From NCBI RefSeq assembly GCF_001724605.1, contig NZ_MEEX01000013.1, positions 124,001 through 188,000 on the forward strand: a stretch of 64,000 nt of DNA, written 5' to 3'. The notes beneath the pieces are model-generated. The model was not told the DNA's origin and made no database searches. It worked only from the letters and a program-made list of their open reading frames with translations. The stretch is from Phenylobacterium sp. SCN 70-31 (GTDB taxonomy: Bacteria > Pseudomonadota > Alphaproteobacteria > Caulobacterales > Caulobacteraceae). The position numbers and the translations under genes were made by a program. Positions 11,338 through 20,400 of this stretch are shown piece by piece. Within the stretch, counting starts at the first letter, position 1; each line of letters begins with the position of its first letter.

Positions 11338-11504
11338 GGTCGGACTCCTGTGGCGATGGAGGCCGGCGCTGGAGAAGGTTTGGTGAGGCGCCGGCCGGGA
11401 AGGGCAGGCGCGCGGGATCGGTCGCCTGCTAGCGGGGCAGGCGGTAATAGCGGCCGGTGGTGGCGCGGCGGTCGATCATGGCGGCTAGCTACCCGGCGAC
11501 GGAC

Positions 11505-12629
11505 ATGGCAGTCAAGGCGGCCATGCTCGTGCTCGGATTCATGACGGGAACCTCGCTCGACGCCGTCGATATGGCGGTGCTCGACACCGACGGCGAGAAG
11601 ATCTTCGCCTTCGGCCCCGCCGGCGAGCGCAAGCTGACCGACGCCGTGCGCGACGTACTTCTGGAGGCCACGCGCCAGGCGCGGGAGTGGCCCCGCGGCG
11701 CGCCCGAGCCCCCCATCTTCCACCACGCCGCCCAGATGGTCGCCGAGGAGCATTTCGCCGCCGCCGAGGCCTTTCTTCAGGCGCACGGTCTGTCGTGGCC
11801 CGACTTCGACCTGATCGGCATGCACGGCCAGACGGTGCTGCACGAGCGGCCGGACGGTGACCTGCCTGGACGCACGGTCCAGTTGGGCGACGCCGAGGCC
11901 CTGGCGCGACTGTGCGGGCGGCCGGTGGCCTTCGATTTCCGCAGCGCCGACGTGGCGGCGGGAGGACAGGGCGCGCCGCTGGCTCCCATCTACCATCAGT
12001 TGCGCGCGCGGGAGGCGGGGCTGGCTCCGCCGCTGGCCGTGCTGAATGTGGGCGGCGTCGCCAACCTCACGCTCTGGACCGGCCCCGGCGAACTGTTGGC
12101 CTTCGACACCGGCCCCGGCAACGGGATGATCGATCTGCTGATGCAGGCTCGGCGGGCGGGCCGCTACGACGTGGACGGCAAGTACGCCAGCGTCGGCCGG
12201 GTGGACGATACGGTGCTGCGCACGCTGCTCGCGCATCCCTTTTTCGACGCGCCGCCGCCCAAGTCGCTGGATCGCCACGATTTCGGCCTCGAGCCGCTGG
12301 ACGTTCTGCAGATCGAGGACGCCGCGGCGACGCTGGTGGCCTTCACCGCCGAGGCCGTCCGCCTGGGTCTGGAGCGCAGCCCGGTGAAGCCGTCTCAGGT
12401 GATCGTCACCGGCGGCGGTCGTCGGAACCCCCAGATCATGGCGGCCCTGGCGGAATGCGCCGCCGCGCCCGTGGTGGCCGCGGAAGAGGTCGGCTGGCGG
12501 GGCGATGCGATCGAGGCCGAAGCCATCGCCCTGCTGGCCGCCCGCAGCCTGCGCGGCTTGCCGATCTCGTTCCCGGCCACCACGGGCGTCGCCCAGCCCA
12601 TGACGGGCGGCCGCATCATCAGACCTTGA
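11505..12629 (+). CDS. anmK: Anhydro-N-acetylmuramic acid kinase
   Basis: AnmK opens and phosphorylates 1,6-anhydro-MurNAc to MurNAc-6-phosphate in peptidoglycan recycling. The 374-residue protein begins MAVKAAMLVLGFMTGTSLD, with the family GTSLDAVD motif near residue 15. Further family signatures are GMHGQTV near 107, NVGGVANLT near 180, and the sugar-kinase phosphate loops GPGNGMID near 203 and VTGGGRRNP near 303. In-frame starts at 11478 and 11457 would add 9 or 16 residues, but the chosen start gives the usual family length. It fits with the amidase, PBP1A and M23 genes nearby. The next gene starts 11 bases downstream, suggesting one transcript. Confidence 0.94.
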   Translation: MAVKAAMLVLGFMTGTSLDAVDMAVLDTDGEKIFAFGPAGERKLTDAVRDVLLEATRQAREWPRGAPEPPIFHHAAQMVAEEHFAAAEAFLQAHGLSWPDFDLIGMHGQTVLHERPDGDLPGRTVQLGDAEALARLCGRPVAFDFRSADVAAGGQGAPLAPIYHQLRAREAGLAPPLAVLNVGGVANLTLWTGPGELLAFDTGPGNGMIDLLMQARRAGRYDVDGKYASVGRVDDTVLRTLLAHPFFDAPPPKSLDRHDFGLEPLDVLQIEDAAATLVAFTAEAVRLGLERSPVKPSQVIVTGGGRRNPQIMAALAECAAAPVVAAEEVGWRGDAIEAEAIALLAARSLRGLPISFPATTGVAQPMTGGRIIRP

Positions 12630-12640
12630 GGGGGAGTTCC

Positions 12641-13951
12641 ATGACGCGAGTTCGTTTGGTCGGCCCGGCGCTGGCGGCGGTTCTGGCCCTCGGCGCCGGC
12701 GTGGGAGCGGGCGGCCCGGCCGCGGCCCAGACCTTCGACCGGGCGGTCTTCGCCGCGACCGCCAAGGTCCAGCCCAAGGTCGTCGCCTGGCGGCGCGACA
12801 TCCATCAGCATCCCGAACTGGGCAACCAGGAGGTGCGCACCGCCGCCTTGGTGGCCGACCACCTGCGGAGCCTGGGGATCGAGGTTCGCACAGGTATCGC
12901 CAAGACCGGCGTCGTGGGCGTTCTCAAGGGCGGCAAACCCGGCGGCGTCGTGGCTCTCCGCGCCGACATGGACGGCCTGCCGGTGGCGGAACAGACCGGC
13001 CTGCCGTTCGCGTCGAAAGCGACGGCGACCTACAACGGCCAGACCGTGAACGTCATGCACGCCTGCGGCCACGACGCCCACGTGGCGATTCTGATGGGCG
13101 CGGCCGAGGTGCTCGCCGGCATGCGCGACCAGATCCAGGGCACGGTGGTCTTCGTCTTCCAGCCGGCCGAGGAGGGCCCGCCGGTGGGCGAGGAGGGCGG
13201 CGCGCCGCTCATGCTGAAGGAAGGCGTGTTCGCCAACCCGAAACCCTCGGCGATCTTCGGGCTGCACGTCGTGCCGGGCGAGCCGGGCGCCCTGGCCTGG
13301 CGGCCGGGGCCGATGATGGCCGCGTCCGACCGCTACACCATCAACCTCACCGGCAAACAGACCCACGGGGCCAACCCCTGGGCGGGGATCGACATCGCCT
13401 CGATGCAGGCCGAGATCGTCCTGGCCTTCAACCAGATCGCCGCGCGCCAGATCAACGTCACGCGCACGCCGACGATCCTGACGGTCGCCACCGTCCACGG
13501 GGGGGTCCGCTACAACATCATTCCCGACGATTTCGAACTGGCCGGGACGCTGCGCACCTTCGATCCGGCCTTGCGCAAGGACGTCATGGCCCGCGCCGAG
13601 AAGGCGGTGGAGAGCATCTCCGCGCGCTACGGCGGTACGGGAAAGATCAACTGGGGAACCCCCAATCCCGTCACCACCAACGATCCCGTCCTGGCCGCGA
13701 GGATGAAGCCGTCGCTGGATCGCGCCGCCCGGGGCAAGGTGAAGGACGACATAGACTTCATCACCGGCGCCGAGGATTTCTCCTACTACCAGCAGCAGAT
13801 CCCGGGCCTGTTCTACAACCTCGGCATCGGCTTCCCGAAGGGCGTGAACCACTCGCCGTTCTTCCATGTGGCCGACGAGGGCGCGATGGAGGTCGGCGTC
13901 CGGGCCCAGGTCCTCACCGCGCTCGACTATCTGGCCGGCCAGAAGAGGTGA
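12641..13951 (+). CDS. Exported M20 family amidohydrolase
   Basis: Zinc/manganese amidohydrolase of the M20D group (hippuricase, N-acyl amino acid and IAA-conjugate hydrolases). The start at 12641 has a clear GGGGGAG ribosome site. A signal peptide covers about residues 1-29 (ending AAAQTFDR), so it acts in the periplasm. Metal ligands are visible in IHQHPELGNQE near 53, MHACGHDAHV near 138, EEG near 178 and H in the dimerisation domain (KQTHGANPW near 243). Length is 436 aa. It follows anmK by 11 bases. The substrate cannot be told from sequence; N-acyl amino acids or peptide fragments are plausible. Confidence 0.9.
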   Translation: MTRVRLVGPALAAVLALGAGVGAGGPAAAQTFDRAVFAATAKVQPKVVAWRRDIHQHPELGNQEVRTAALVADHLRSLGIEVRTGIAKTGVVGVLKGGKPGGVVALRADMDGLPVAEQTGLPFASKATATYNGQTVNVMHACGHDAHVAILMGAAEVLAGMRDQIQGTVVFVFQPAEEGPPVGEEGGAPLMLKEGVFANPKPSAIFGLHVVPGEPGALAWRPGPMMAASDRYTINLTGKQTHGANPWAGIDIASMQAEIVLAFNQIAARQINVTRTPTILTVATVHGGVRYNIIPDDFELAGTLRTFDPALRKDVMARAEKAVESISARYGGTGKINWGTPNPVTTNDPVLAARMKPSLDRAARGKVKDDIDFITGAEDFSYYQQQIPGLFYNLGIGFPKGVNHSPFFHVADEGAMEVGVRAQVLTALDYLAGQKR

Positions 13952-13958
13952 TGCTGCG

Positions 13959-14828
13959 TCATCGTCCGGCGAGCGCCCGCTGGGCGGCGTAGGCCTGGGT
14001 TCCGCGGGTCACGACGTGGTCGGCAGGCAGGATGGCGTCGATGGCCAGATCGTCGGCGCCGGCAAGGCGGGCGTAGAGACCGCCGAAATCCTGGAGTGTC
14101 GCGTCGAGAAGCGTCCGGAGCGACGGGACGACGAAGTAGACCTGCTGGAAGTCGTCGATCCGATAGGGGGTGCGCATCACCCGCTCCAGGTTGAAGCCCA
14201 GGCGGTTGGGCGAGGGATCGTCGAGGGCGAAGACGGATTCGGCGCGGCTGGAGACGATGCCGGCGCCGTAGATGCGCAGGCCGGCCGGCGTGTGCATCAG
14301 GCCGAACTCGACCGTGTACCAGTAGAGGCGGGCGAGCTGGTGCAACTGGCCGCGGCCGAGGGCGCGGAGGCCGCCTTCGCCGTAGGCTTGCATGTAGTCG
14401 GCGAAGATGGGGTCGGTGAGCATCGGCACATGGCCGAACACGTCGTGGAAGACGTCGGGTTCTTGAAGATAGTCGAGCTGGTCGGGCCGGCGGATGAACT
14501 GTCCGGCCGGAAAACGCCGGTTGGCGAGATGGTCGAAGAAGACTTCGTCCGGCACCAGGCCGGGCACGGCCACGACGCTCCAGCCGGTCAGCCGGCGCAG
14601 GTCCTCGCTGATCTGGGCGAAGTCCGGGATGCCGGCGCGATGGAGGTCCAGCGCGTCGAGGCCTCGGAGGAAGGGATCGCAGGCGCGGCCGGGAAGGAGC
14701 GCGGCCTGGCGCTCATACAGCGTGACCCAGACATCGTGCTCGGCCGGGGCGTAGCGCTCCCAATGCTGGTCGATCGTCCAGTCGGGGCGGACGCCGGGGG
14801 GCGGCGCGATGTCGGTCGTGGCGGCCAT
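13959..14828 (-). CDS. phhA: Phenylalanine 4-monooxygenase
   Basis: Non-haem iron, pterin-dependent hydroxylase converting phenylalanine to tyrosine. The 289-residue protein is the short single-domain bacterial form without an ACT regulatory domain. Iron ligands are the two histidines of HDVFGH near residues 127-132 and the glutamate of WYTVEFGL near 172. The pterin-binding region FIRRPDQLDYLQEPD precedes them. The tail after about residue 265 is Ala-rich. It converges on the M20 gene with only seven bases between stops. No pterin carbinolamine dehydratase (phhB) is seen nearby. Confidence 0.95.
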   Translation of the reverse strand: MAATTDIAPPPGVRPDWTIDQHWERYAPAEHDVWVTLYERQAALLPGRACDPFLRGLDALDLHRAGIPDFAQISEDLRRLTGWSVVAVPGLVPDEVFFDHLANRRFPAGQFIRRPDQLDYLQEPDVFHDVFGHVPMLTDPIFADYMQAYGEGGLRALGRGQLHQLARLYWYTVEFGLMHTPAGLRIYGAGIVSSRAESVFALDDPSPNRLGFNLERVMRTPYRIDDFQQVYFVVPSLRTLLDATLQDFGGLYARLAGADDLAIDAILPADHVVTRGTQAYAAQRALAGR

Positions 14829-14932
14829 GCGCAGAGAATGGCCTCAAGCGGACGCAAGTTCCGTTCGAAATGACCACGAATCCGGCCTCCCGCCGGAAAA
14901 ATCATGCGCCGATCGACGGCGGCGGCGGATCG

Positions 14933-15262
14933 TCAGTGGCCGATGCCGGGACGAAGCTTGTAGTGGCCCTCGTCGAAGGCGTCGAAGATCAGCGAGGCCT
15001 GGGGATGGCCCACGGGCTGGCCGGTCTCGTCCAGTTCGAGATTCTGTTCGGACACGTAGGCGACGTAGGCCGCCTCGTCGTTCTCGGCCAGCAGATGGTA
15101 GAACGGCTGGTCTTTGTGCGGCCGGATATGCTCCGGAATCGAGAGCCAGTACTCCTCGGTGTTCGAGAAGATCGGATCGACGTCGAAGATCACGCCCCGG
15201 AACGGATAGACGCGGTGGCGGACGACTTGGCCGATGGTGAATTTGGCGAGTCGCGTGCTCAT
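14933..15262 (-). CDS. hspQ: Heat shock protein HspQ (YccV-like)
   Basis: Small hemimethylated-DNA-binding-fold protein; in enterobacteria HspQ binds DnaA and acts as a specificity factor for Lon. The start at 15262 (MSTRLAKFTIGQVVRHR) gives 109 residues. Family features are VVRHRVYPFRGVIFDVDP, NTEEYW, PFYHLLAEN and YVSEQNLE. An upstream in-frame ATG at 15328 would add 22 unlike residues and is not favoured. It is divergent from the Ppx/GppA gene across 162 bases. Confidence 0.92.
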   Translation of the reverse strand: MSTRLAKFTIGQVVRHRVYPFRGVIFDVDPIFSNTEEYWLSIPEHIRPHKDQPFYHLLAENDEAAYVAYVSEQNLELDETGQPVGHPQASLIFDAFDEGHYKLRPGIGH

Positions 15263-15424
15263 GACCGCGAATCTAAGCCCCCCGTGCTGACTGGAAGGTG
15301 AACGTAATGCCGGCTGACCGTCATTCAACCGTCGTCTTCCGGCGACGGGGCGAGCTTGCTACAGTCGCCTCGAAATGAGGCGCGCCCCGCCGGGGCCTGC
15401 GTCTGCGTAGGGCGGGTGAGGTCC

Positions 15425-16537
15425 ATGGGGGAGGCGCTGCGCGCGCCCGCGCCGGCGAGTCGCGGCCGGGAAGGATCGGATGGCCGGGAGAGACCGGCAG
15501 GCGAGCCGCCGTGCTACGCCGCTCTGGATCTCGGGACGAACAACTGTCGGCTGTTGATCGCCACGCCCGCCCCCCACGGCTTCCGGGTGGTCGAGGCCTA
15601 TTCGCGTATCGTGCGGCTGGGCGAGGGGCTGACCCAGAGCGGCCGGTTGTCGGATGCGGCGATGGACCGCGCAGTCGCGGCGCTGAAGGTGGCCGGCGAG
15701 AAGGTGCGTCGCCGGCGGGTGGCGAAGTTCCGCGCCATCGCCACGCAGGCCTGCCGGATCGCCGTCAACGGCCAGGCCTTCGTCAATCGTGTGGCCAACG
15801 AGACGGGCGTGCGTCTCCAGGTCATCACCCCGCAGGAAGAAGCGCGGCTGTCGGTGACCGGCTGTCTCAACCTGCTGGATGGAAACCACGACGCCGCCCT
15901 GGTGGTCGATGTGGGCGGCGGGTCCACGGAACTGTCGTGGGTTGATCTCAAGGCCGCGCCGCCCGTAGGGCCGCCGCCGGTGCGGGCCTGGATGTCGGCG
16001 CCCATCGGCGTCGTGACCCTTGCCGAGCGGTTCCCCGAGGGCGAAGTCGCGACCGAAGGCTGGTTCCGGCAGATGGTGGAGCATGTGAAGGACGAGATCG
16101 CCGCGTTTCGCCGCGCCGATTCCATGCGCCCGGTGTTCGAGGCCGGCAGGGCGCATCTGGTGGGGACGTCCGGGGCCATCACCAGCCTGGCCGGGCTTCA
16201 CCTGGACCTGCCGCGCTACGATCGCAACCGCGTGGATGGCATCTGGATGACGCGAAGCGACTGCGACGCCGCGGCGGGGCGACTTCTGGGCCTGAGCGCC
16301 GCCGAGCGGGCCGCTCAGCCGTGCATCGGCGCCGATCGCGCCGATCTGGTGCTGGCTGGGGCGGCGATCCTTCAGGCGGTGCAGGAATTGTGGCCGTGCG
16401 ACCGGGTCCGCGTCGCCGACCGAGGCCTCCGCGAGGGCATTCTGCTCTCGCTCATGTCCGACCGGAACGCGCGCAAGCGGCGCAGACGCCGGCGTAGCAA
16501 GGGGAGCGGGCGCGCGCCTGCCGCGGACGCCGCATGA
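15425..16537 (+). CDS. Ppx/GppA family phosphatase
   Basis: Member of the exopolyphosphatase/guanosine pentaphosphate phosphatase family (actin-like ATPase fold). The start at 15425 (MGEALRAPAP) follows GGTGAGG. Family motifs are ALDLGTNNCRLLI near residue 34, RLGEGLTQSGRLS near 63, and VVDVGGGSTELSW near 160 (phosphate-binding loop). GTSGAITSLAGLH lies near 247 and DRGLREGILLSL near the end. At about 370 residues it lacks the C-terminal HD-like domain of longer Ppx enzymes. It overlaps the rlmE start by four bases (ATGA), so the two are translationally coupled. Whether polyphosphate or pppGpp is the substrate cannot be decided. Confidence 0.9.
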   Translation: MGEALRAPAPASRGREGSDGRERPAGEPPCYAALDLGTNNCRLLIATPAPHGFRVVEAYSRIVRLGEGLTQSGRLSDAAMDRAVAALKVAGEKVRRRRVAKFRAIATQACRIAVNGQAFVNRVANETGVRLQVITPQEEARLSVTGCLNLLDGNHDAALVVDVGGGSTELSWVDLKAAPPVGPPPVRAWMSAPIGVVTLAERFPEGEVATEGWFRQMVEHVKDEIAAFRRADSMRPVFEAGRAHLVGTSGAITSLAGLHLDLPRYDRNRVDGIWMTRSDCDAAAGRLLGLSAAERAAQPCIGADRADLVLAGAAILQAVQELWPCDRVRVADRGLREGILLSLMSDRNARKRRRRRRSKGSGRAPAADAA

Positions 16538-17238
16538 CCGAGCCCCCTCGCAAGCGCATGGTGCGTCCGCCCAGCGGCGGCCAGGAAGGCGGCCGCGGAA
16601 AGCCTGCGCGCCTCAGGACCGCCAAGGAGCGCACCAAGAGCCAACAGGCCTGGCTGGAGCGCCAGATCAACGACCCGTTCGCGGCCAAGGCGCGCAACCT
16701 GGGCTATCGCAGCCGGGCGGCGTTCAAGATCAGCGAGATCGACGACCGCTTCCACTTCTTCCGCAAGGGCGCGCGAGTGGTGGACCTGGGCCTGGCGCCG
16801 GGTGGGTGGACACAGGTGGCCATCGAGCGGGGCGTCACCGACATCGTGGGTGTGGACCTGCTGCCGGTCGACCCGTTGCCGCCCGCGCAGATCCTGCAGA
16901 TGGACTTCACCGACCCGGCCTGCGCGCCGGAGCTGATCGCACGGCTGGGTGGGTCGCCCCATCTCGTCATGTCGGACATGGCGCCCAACACCATCGGTCA
17001 CCGCGAGACCGACCACCTGCGCATCGTGGGCCTGATCGAGGCGGCGATGGACTTCGCCGTCGAGGTGCTCATTCCGGGGGGCGCCTTCGTGGCCAAGGCG
17101 TTCCAGGGCGGCGGCGCCGACGACTTGATGGCGCGCCTGAAACGGCATTTCCGAGAGGTCCGGAACATCAAACCCAAGGCCAGTCGGCAGGATTCGTCGG
17201 AAGTCTTCTTTGTCGCCACGGGCTTCAAAGGACGGTGA
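16534..17238 (+). CDS. rlmE: 23S rRNA (uridine-2552 2'-O) methyltransferase
   Basis: RlmE (FtsJ/RrmJ) methylates the ribose of U2552 in the 23S A-loop late in large-subunit assembly. The 234-residue protein has a basic, Gly-rich N-terminal extension. The Rossmann methyltransferase fold follows: LGYRSRAAFKISEID, SAM loop DLGLAPGGWTQV near 83, SDMAPN near 148, KAFQGGG near 188 and a C-terminal SSEVFFVATGF. Together these hold the K-D-K-E catalytic tetrad. The start overlaps the previous gene by four bases. Immediately after the stop, base composition drops sharply to AT-rich. Confidence 0.95.
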   Translation: MTEPPRKRMVRPPSGGQEGGRGKPARLRTAKERTKSQQAWLERQINDPFAAKARNLGYRSRAAFKISEIDDRFHFFRKGARVVDLGLAPGGWTQVAIERGVTDIVGVDLLPVDPLPPAQILQMDFTDPACAPELIARLGGSPHLVMSDMAPNTIGHRETDHLRIVGLIEAAMDFAVEVLIPGGAFVAKAFQGGGADDLMARLKRHFREVRNIKPKASRQDSSEVFFVATGFKGR

Positions 17239-17446
17239 TATTTTCCATAAATCGAATATAAATTTCGATAACTGCTCAATTATTTAAGTAGTGATTTGGT
17301 TTTCTTGAAAAAGAATTTGCTCTAGTTGGAATATCTATTTTTCAGATAACTTTGGTTTGGGTTGATGTGTTGAAATGCCGCACCCGCCGTAACTTTGCGT
17401 GAATTCACCTCTCCTAGGTCGTTCGGCCTCAACGAGGGGAACTCAC
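17239..17446 (+). promoter_or_regulatory. AT-rich region upstream of autotransporter
   Basis: A stretch of about 150 bases directly after rlmE is strongly AT-rich in an otherwise GC-rich window, with runs such as ATTTAAGTAG and ATCTATTTTTCAGAT. A small inverted repeat ATCGAA/TTCGAT lies at 17251-17256 and 17264-17269. The region must carry the autotransporter promoter; a ribosome site GAGGGGA precedes its ATG at 17447. It may also end the rlmE transcript. Exact promoter boxes could not be fixed by eye. Confidence 0.55.
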
Positions 17447-20400
17447 ATGCTTCTTATGGATGTCGCCCGGGCGGGCGCCGAGGCGTACGGCCAGGTTCTT
17501 TCGGGGGCGCCGGCGAACCGCGGGCCTCGCCTGCTGGCCGCGCTGCTGGCGGGTACAGCGCTGTCGGCGGCCGCGGCGCCGGCCCTGGCCCAGAGCGTGG
17601 TGCTGCAAGGCGGCTATCTGAAGATCGGCGTCAACGAGAAGGGCACGCTGGGCACCGGCGGAACCGTCCGGCCGGGCATCCTCTACGACGGCACGGGTTC
17701 GGGGACGTTCAATCCCGACTACGACTATCTGACGCCCGGTTCGCCGATGGAGGGCTTCGTCCTCAAGGGTACGGGGAGCGGCGGCGCCTTCACGGCCACC
17801 AACAACAACGCCTCGCTGGGCGGGGCTTCCATCGCCGGCAGCCTGACCTCGTACAACGGCGCGGAATACGAGGGGACGACCTTCGACCAGCGTGTCGTCT
17901 GGACGGGGACCTTCGGGACGGTGCTGACCGTCACCCACGACTATCACTTCGACGAGAACGGCCAGCAGCTTTCGATCGTCACCAAGATCACGGCGCTGGA
18001 GGACATCAGCGATCTGGCGTTCGTGCGGTTCACCGATCCCGACGCGATCGCCGCCCCGGGCGACAGCAGCGCGACGAACAACTTCCAGGGGTCGGGCGAC
18101 ATCCCGGGGACTGACCTGATCTACGCCGAAGCCCTGGTCTCGAAATATGTGATCGGCCTCTATTCGAACGACCCCACCCCCCGCGTGACCGGCGCGCCGG
18201 GCTTCACGGCCGATCCCACGGGTTACCTCGCCGGCACGTTCCTCGGCGACGGCGACTATACGATCGGCATGGGCTTCACGATCGGATCGCTGCTGAACGG
18301 CGATTCCATCACCCTGAATTACCAGTACATCTTCGGCACCGACATCGCCGCGGCGGTGGCGGCCAACGGCGGGGGCGGGAGCCCGGTGGCCGAGGCGCCC
18401 CGCAACATCGCGGGGGGCTCGGTTTCGGCCGAGGACCTCGCGGGCGGCGGCGTTCTGCCGATCTTCGACGGGGGTTCGCTGAAACTGGCGTCGGACGCCC
18501 TGGTGGGCCTGGACTTCACGGTCACCGCCAACGGCGGAAGCATCGACACCGCCGGCCACAACATGATCATGACGGGCGCCATCGCAGGCGACGGCCGCCT
18601 CGTGAAGACGGGGGCCGGCGTGCTGGAACTGTCCGGCCTGAACAGTTTCATGGGCGTCACGGTCGCGCAGGGCGTGCTGGCGGTGGGCGCCGACACGGCC
18701 CTGGGCCGCGAGGGCGCTGACCTGGTGATCGACGATCAGGCGGCGGTCCGGGCGACCGGCGATGCGGTGATCTCGCGGGCCGTCACCCTGTCGGGCGGCG
18801 AGGCGATCTTCGACACCCAGGCGAACGAACTGATCCTGACCGGGCCGGTCTCGGGCGACGGCCGGCTGGTGAAGGTGGGGGCGGGGGTTCTGGCCCTGAC
18901 CGGCGCCAACACCTTCGGCGGTGTCTCGGTGACGGAGGGGGCGGTGGCCATCGCCTCCGAGGCGGCCCTGGGCGCGCCTGGCGGTCTGCTCAGCCTGGCC
19001 GGCGAGGGCCGGCTGATCACGCTGGCCCCGATGACGCTGGAGCGGGAGGTGCGCTTCGAGTCGGGCGCGGCGACGGTGGAGGTGGCGGGCGGTCCCGTGA
19101 CCCTGGCCGGCGCGCTGACGGGCGGCGGCGGCCTGCGCAAGACGGGGACCGGCGTGCTGATCCTCGAGGGCGCGAGCAGCCTGTCCGGCCTGGACATCGT
19201 GGACGGGACGCTGGTCGCCGCCTCGTCGTCGGCGCTGGGCGCGGCGGACGGGGCGATCGTGCTTCGCGAGGGCGCGCGCTTCACGGCCGGGAACGATCTG
19301 AACGTGAGCCAGTCCCTGGCCGTCGCCGGTGGCGATGCGCGCGTGGACACCGGGGCCCACACGGTGACGGTCACGGGCGCGCTTCGCGGCGACAATTGCC
19401 TGATCAAGGTGGGCAGCGGGACGCTGAACCTGCTTGCGCCGGGCGCGAACGCCATCGGAGCCTGCGTCCAGGAGGGGCGGCTGAGCTTCAACAACCTGTT
19501 CGAGGGCGACGTGCGGGTCGACGCCGGGGGCGTGGCCGGCGGTTCAGGCTTCATCCTCGGCGACGTGACCGTCGACGGCGTGCTGGCGCCCGGCAACTCG
19601 CCGGGCCGGATGGTGGTGGCCGGCAGCGTCGCCCTCGGCGCGGGCGGACGGCTGGATCTGGACATCGACGGTTCGACGCCGGGCGTGGGCGCGGGGCGCT
19701 ACGACACCCTGGTCCTGACCGGCGCGAACAGCGTCTTCACGGCGGCCGGCGCCATCGCGCCGATCACCCGCGGCATCACCGGCGAGGCGACCAACAACTA
19801 TACGCCGCCGATCGGCGCGACCTTCCAGGTGGTGACGGCGGAGGGCGGCGTGATCGGGCGGTTCGACAGCCTGCTCCAGCCCGCGACCGGCCTCCCGGCC
19901 AACGGGCGGTTCGAAGTGGTCTACCGGCCGAACGCGGTGATCCTGGCGGTGACGCCCGACCGCTACGCGGCGCTGCCGGCGGGCGTGGTCAACGCCCGGG
20001 CGGTGGGCGCGGCGGCGGACGCGCTTCGAGCCTCAGGGGCGACGGCGTTCACGGACGCCCTGATCGGGCTGGACGAGGTGCGGATCGCCGGCGCGCTGCA
20101 CGGCGCGGCGGGCGAGATCCACGCCGATGCGGTCGAGGCGGTGCTGCGTGGCAATCGCGCCGCGCGACGGCTTGCGGCCGTGCGCGGCGCTTTGAACGGG
20201 GCCGAGGCGCAGGTCTGGGCCACGTTCACGGGCGGGACGCGGGAGGTGGGCGCCGACGGGGTCGCCGGCCGCTATCGCGACGACCGTGCGGGCGTGGTCG
20301 TAGGCGCGGACCGGCAGGTGGGCGACAAGGTCCGGGCCGGCGTGGCGGTGAGCTACGGCGAAGCCGAGATCAAGGCCGGCCGTCTGGGGTCTGGCCGGGC

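Noticed and set aside
17429..19360. Minus-strand open frame inside the autotransporter
   Set aside because: Low-complexity Arg/Gly/His/Ala translation with no signal or domain; explained by GC-rich third positions of the repeats on the plus strand.
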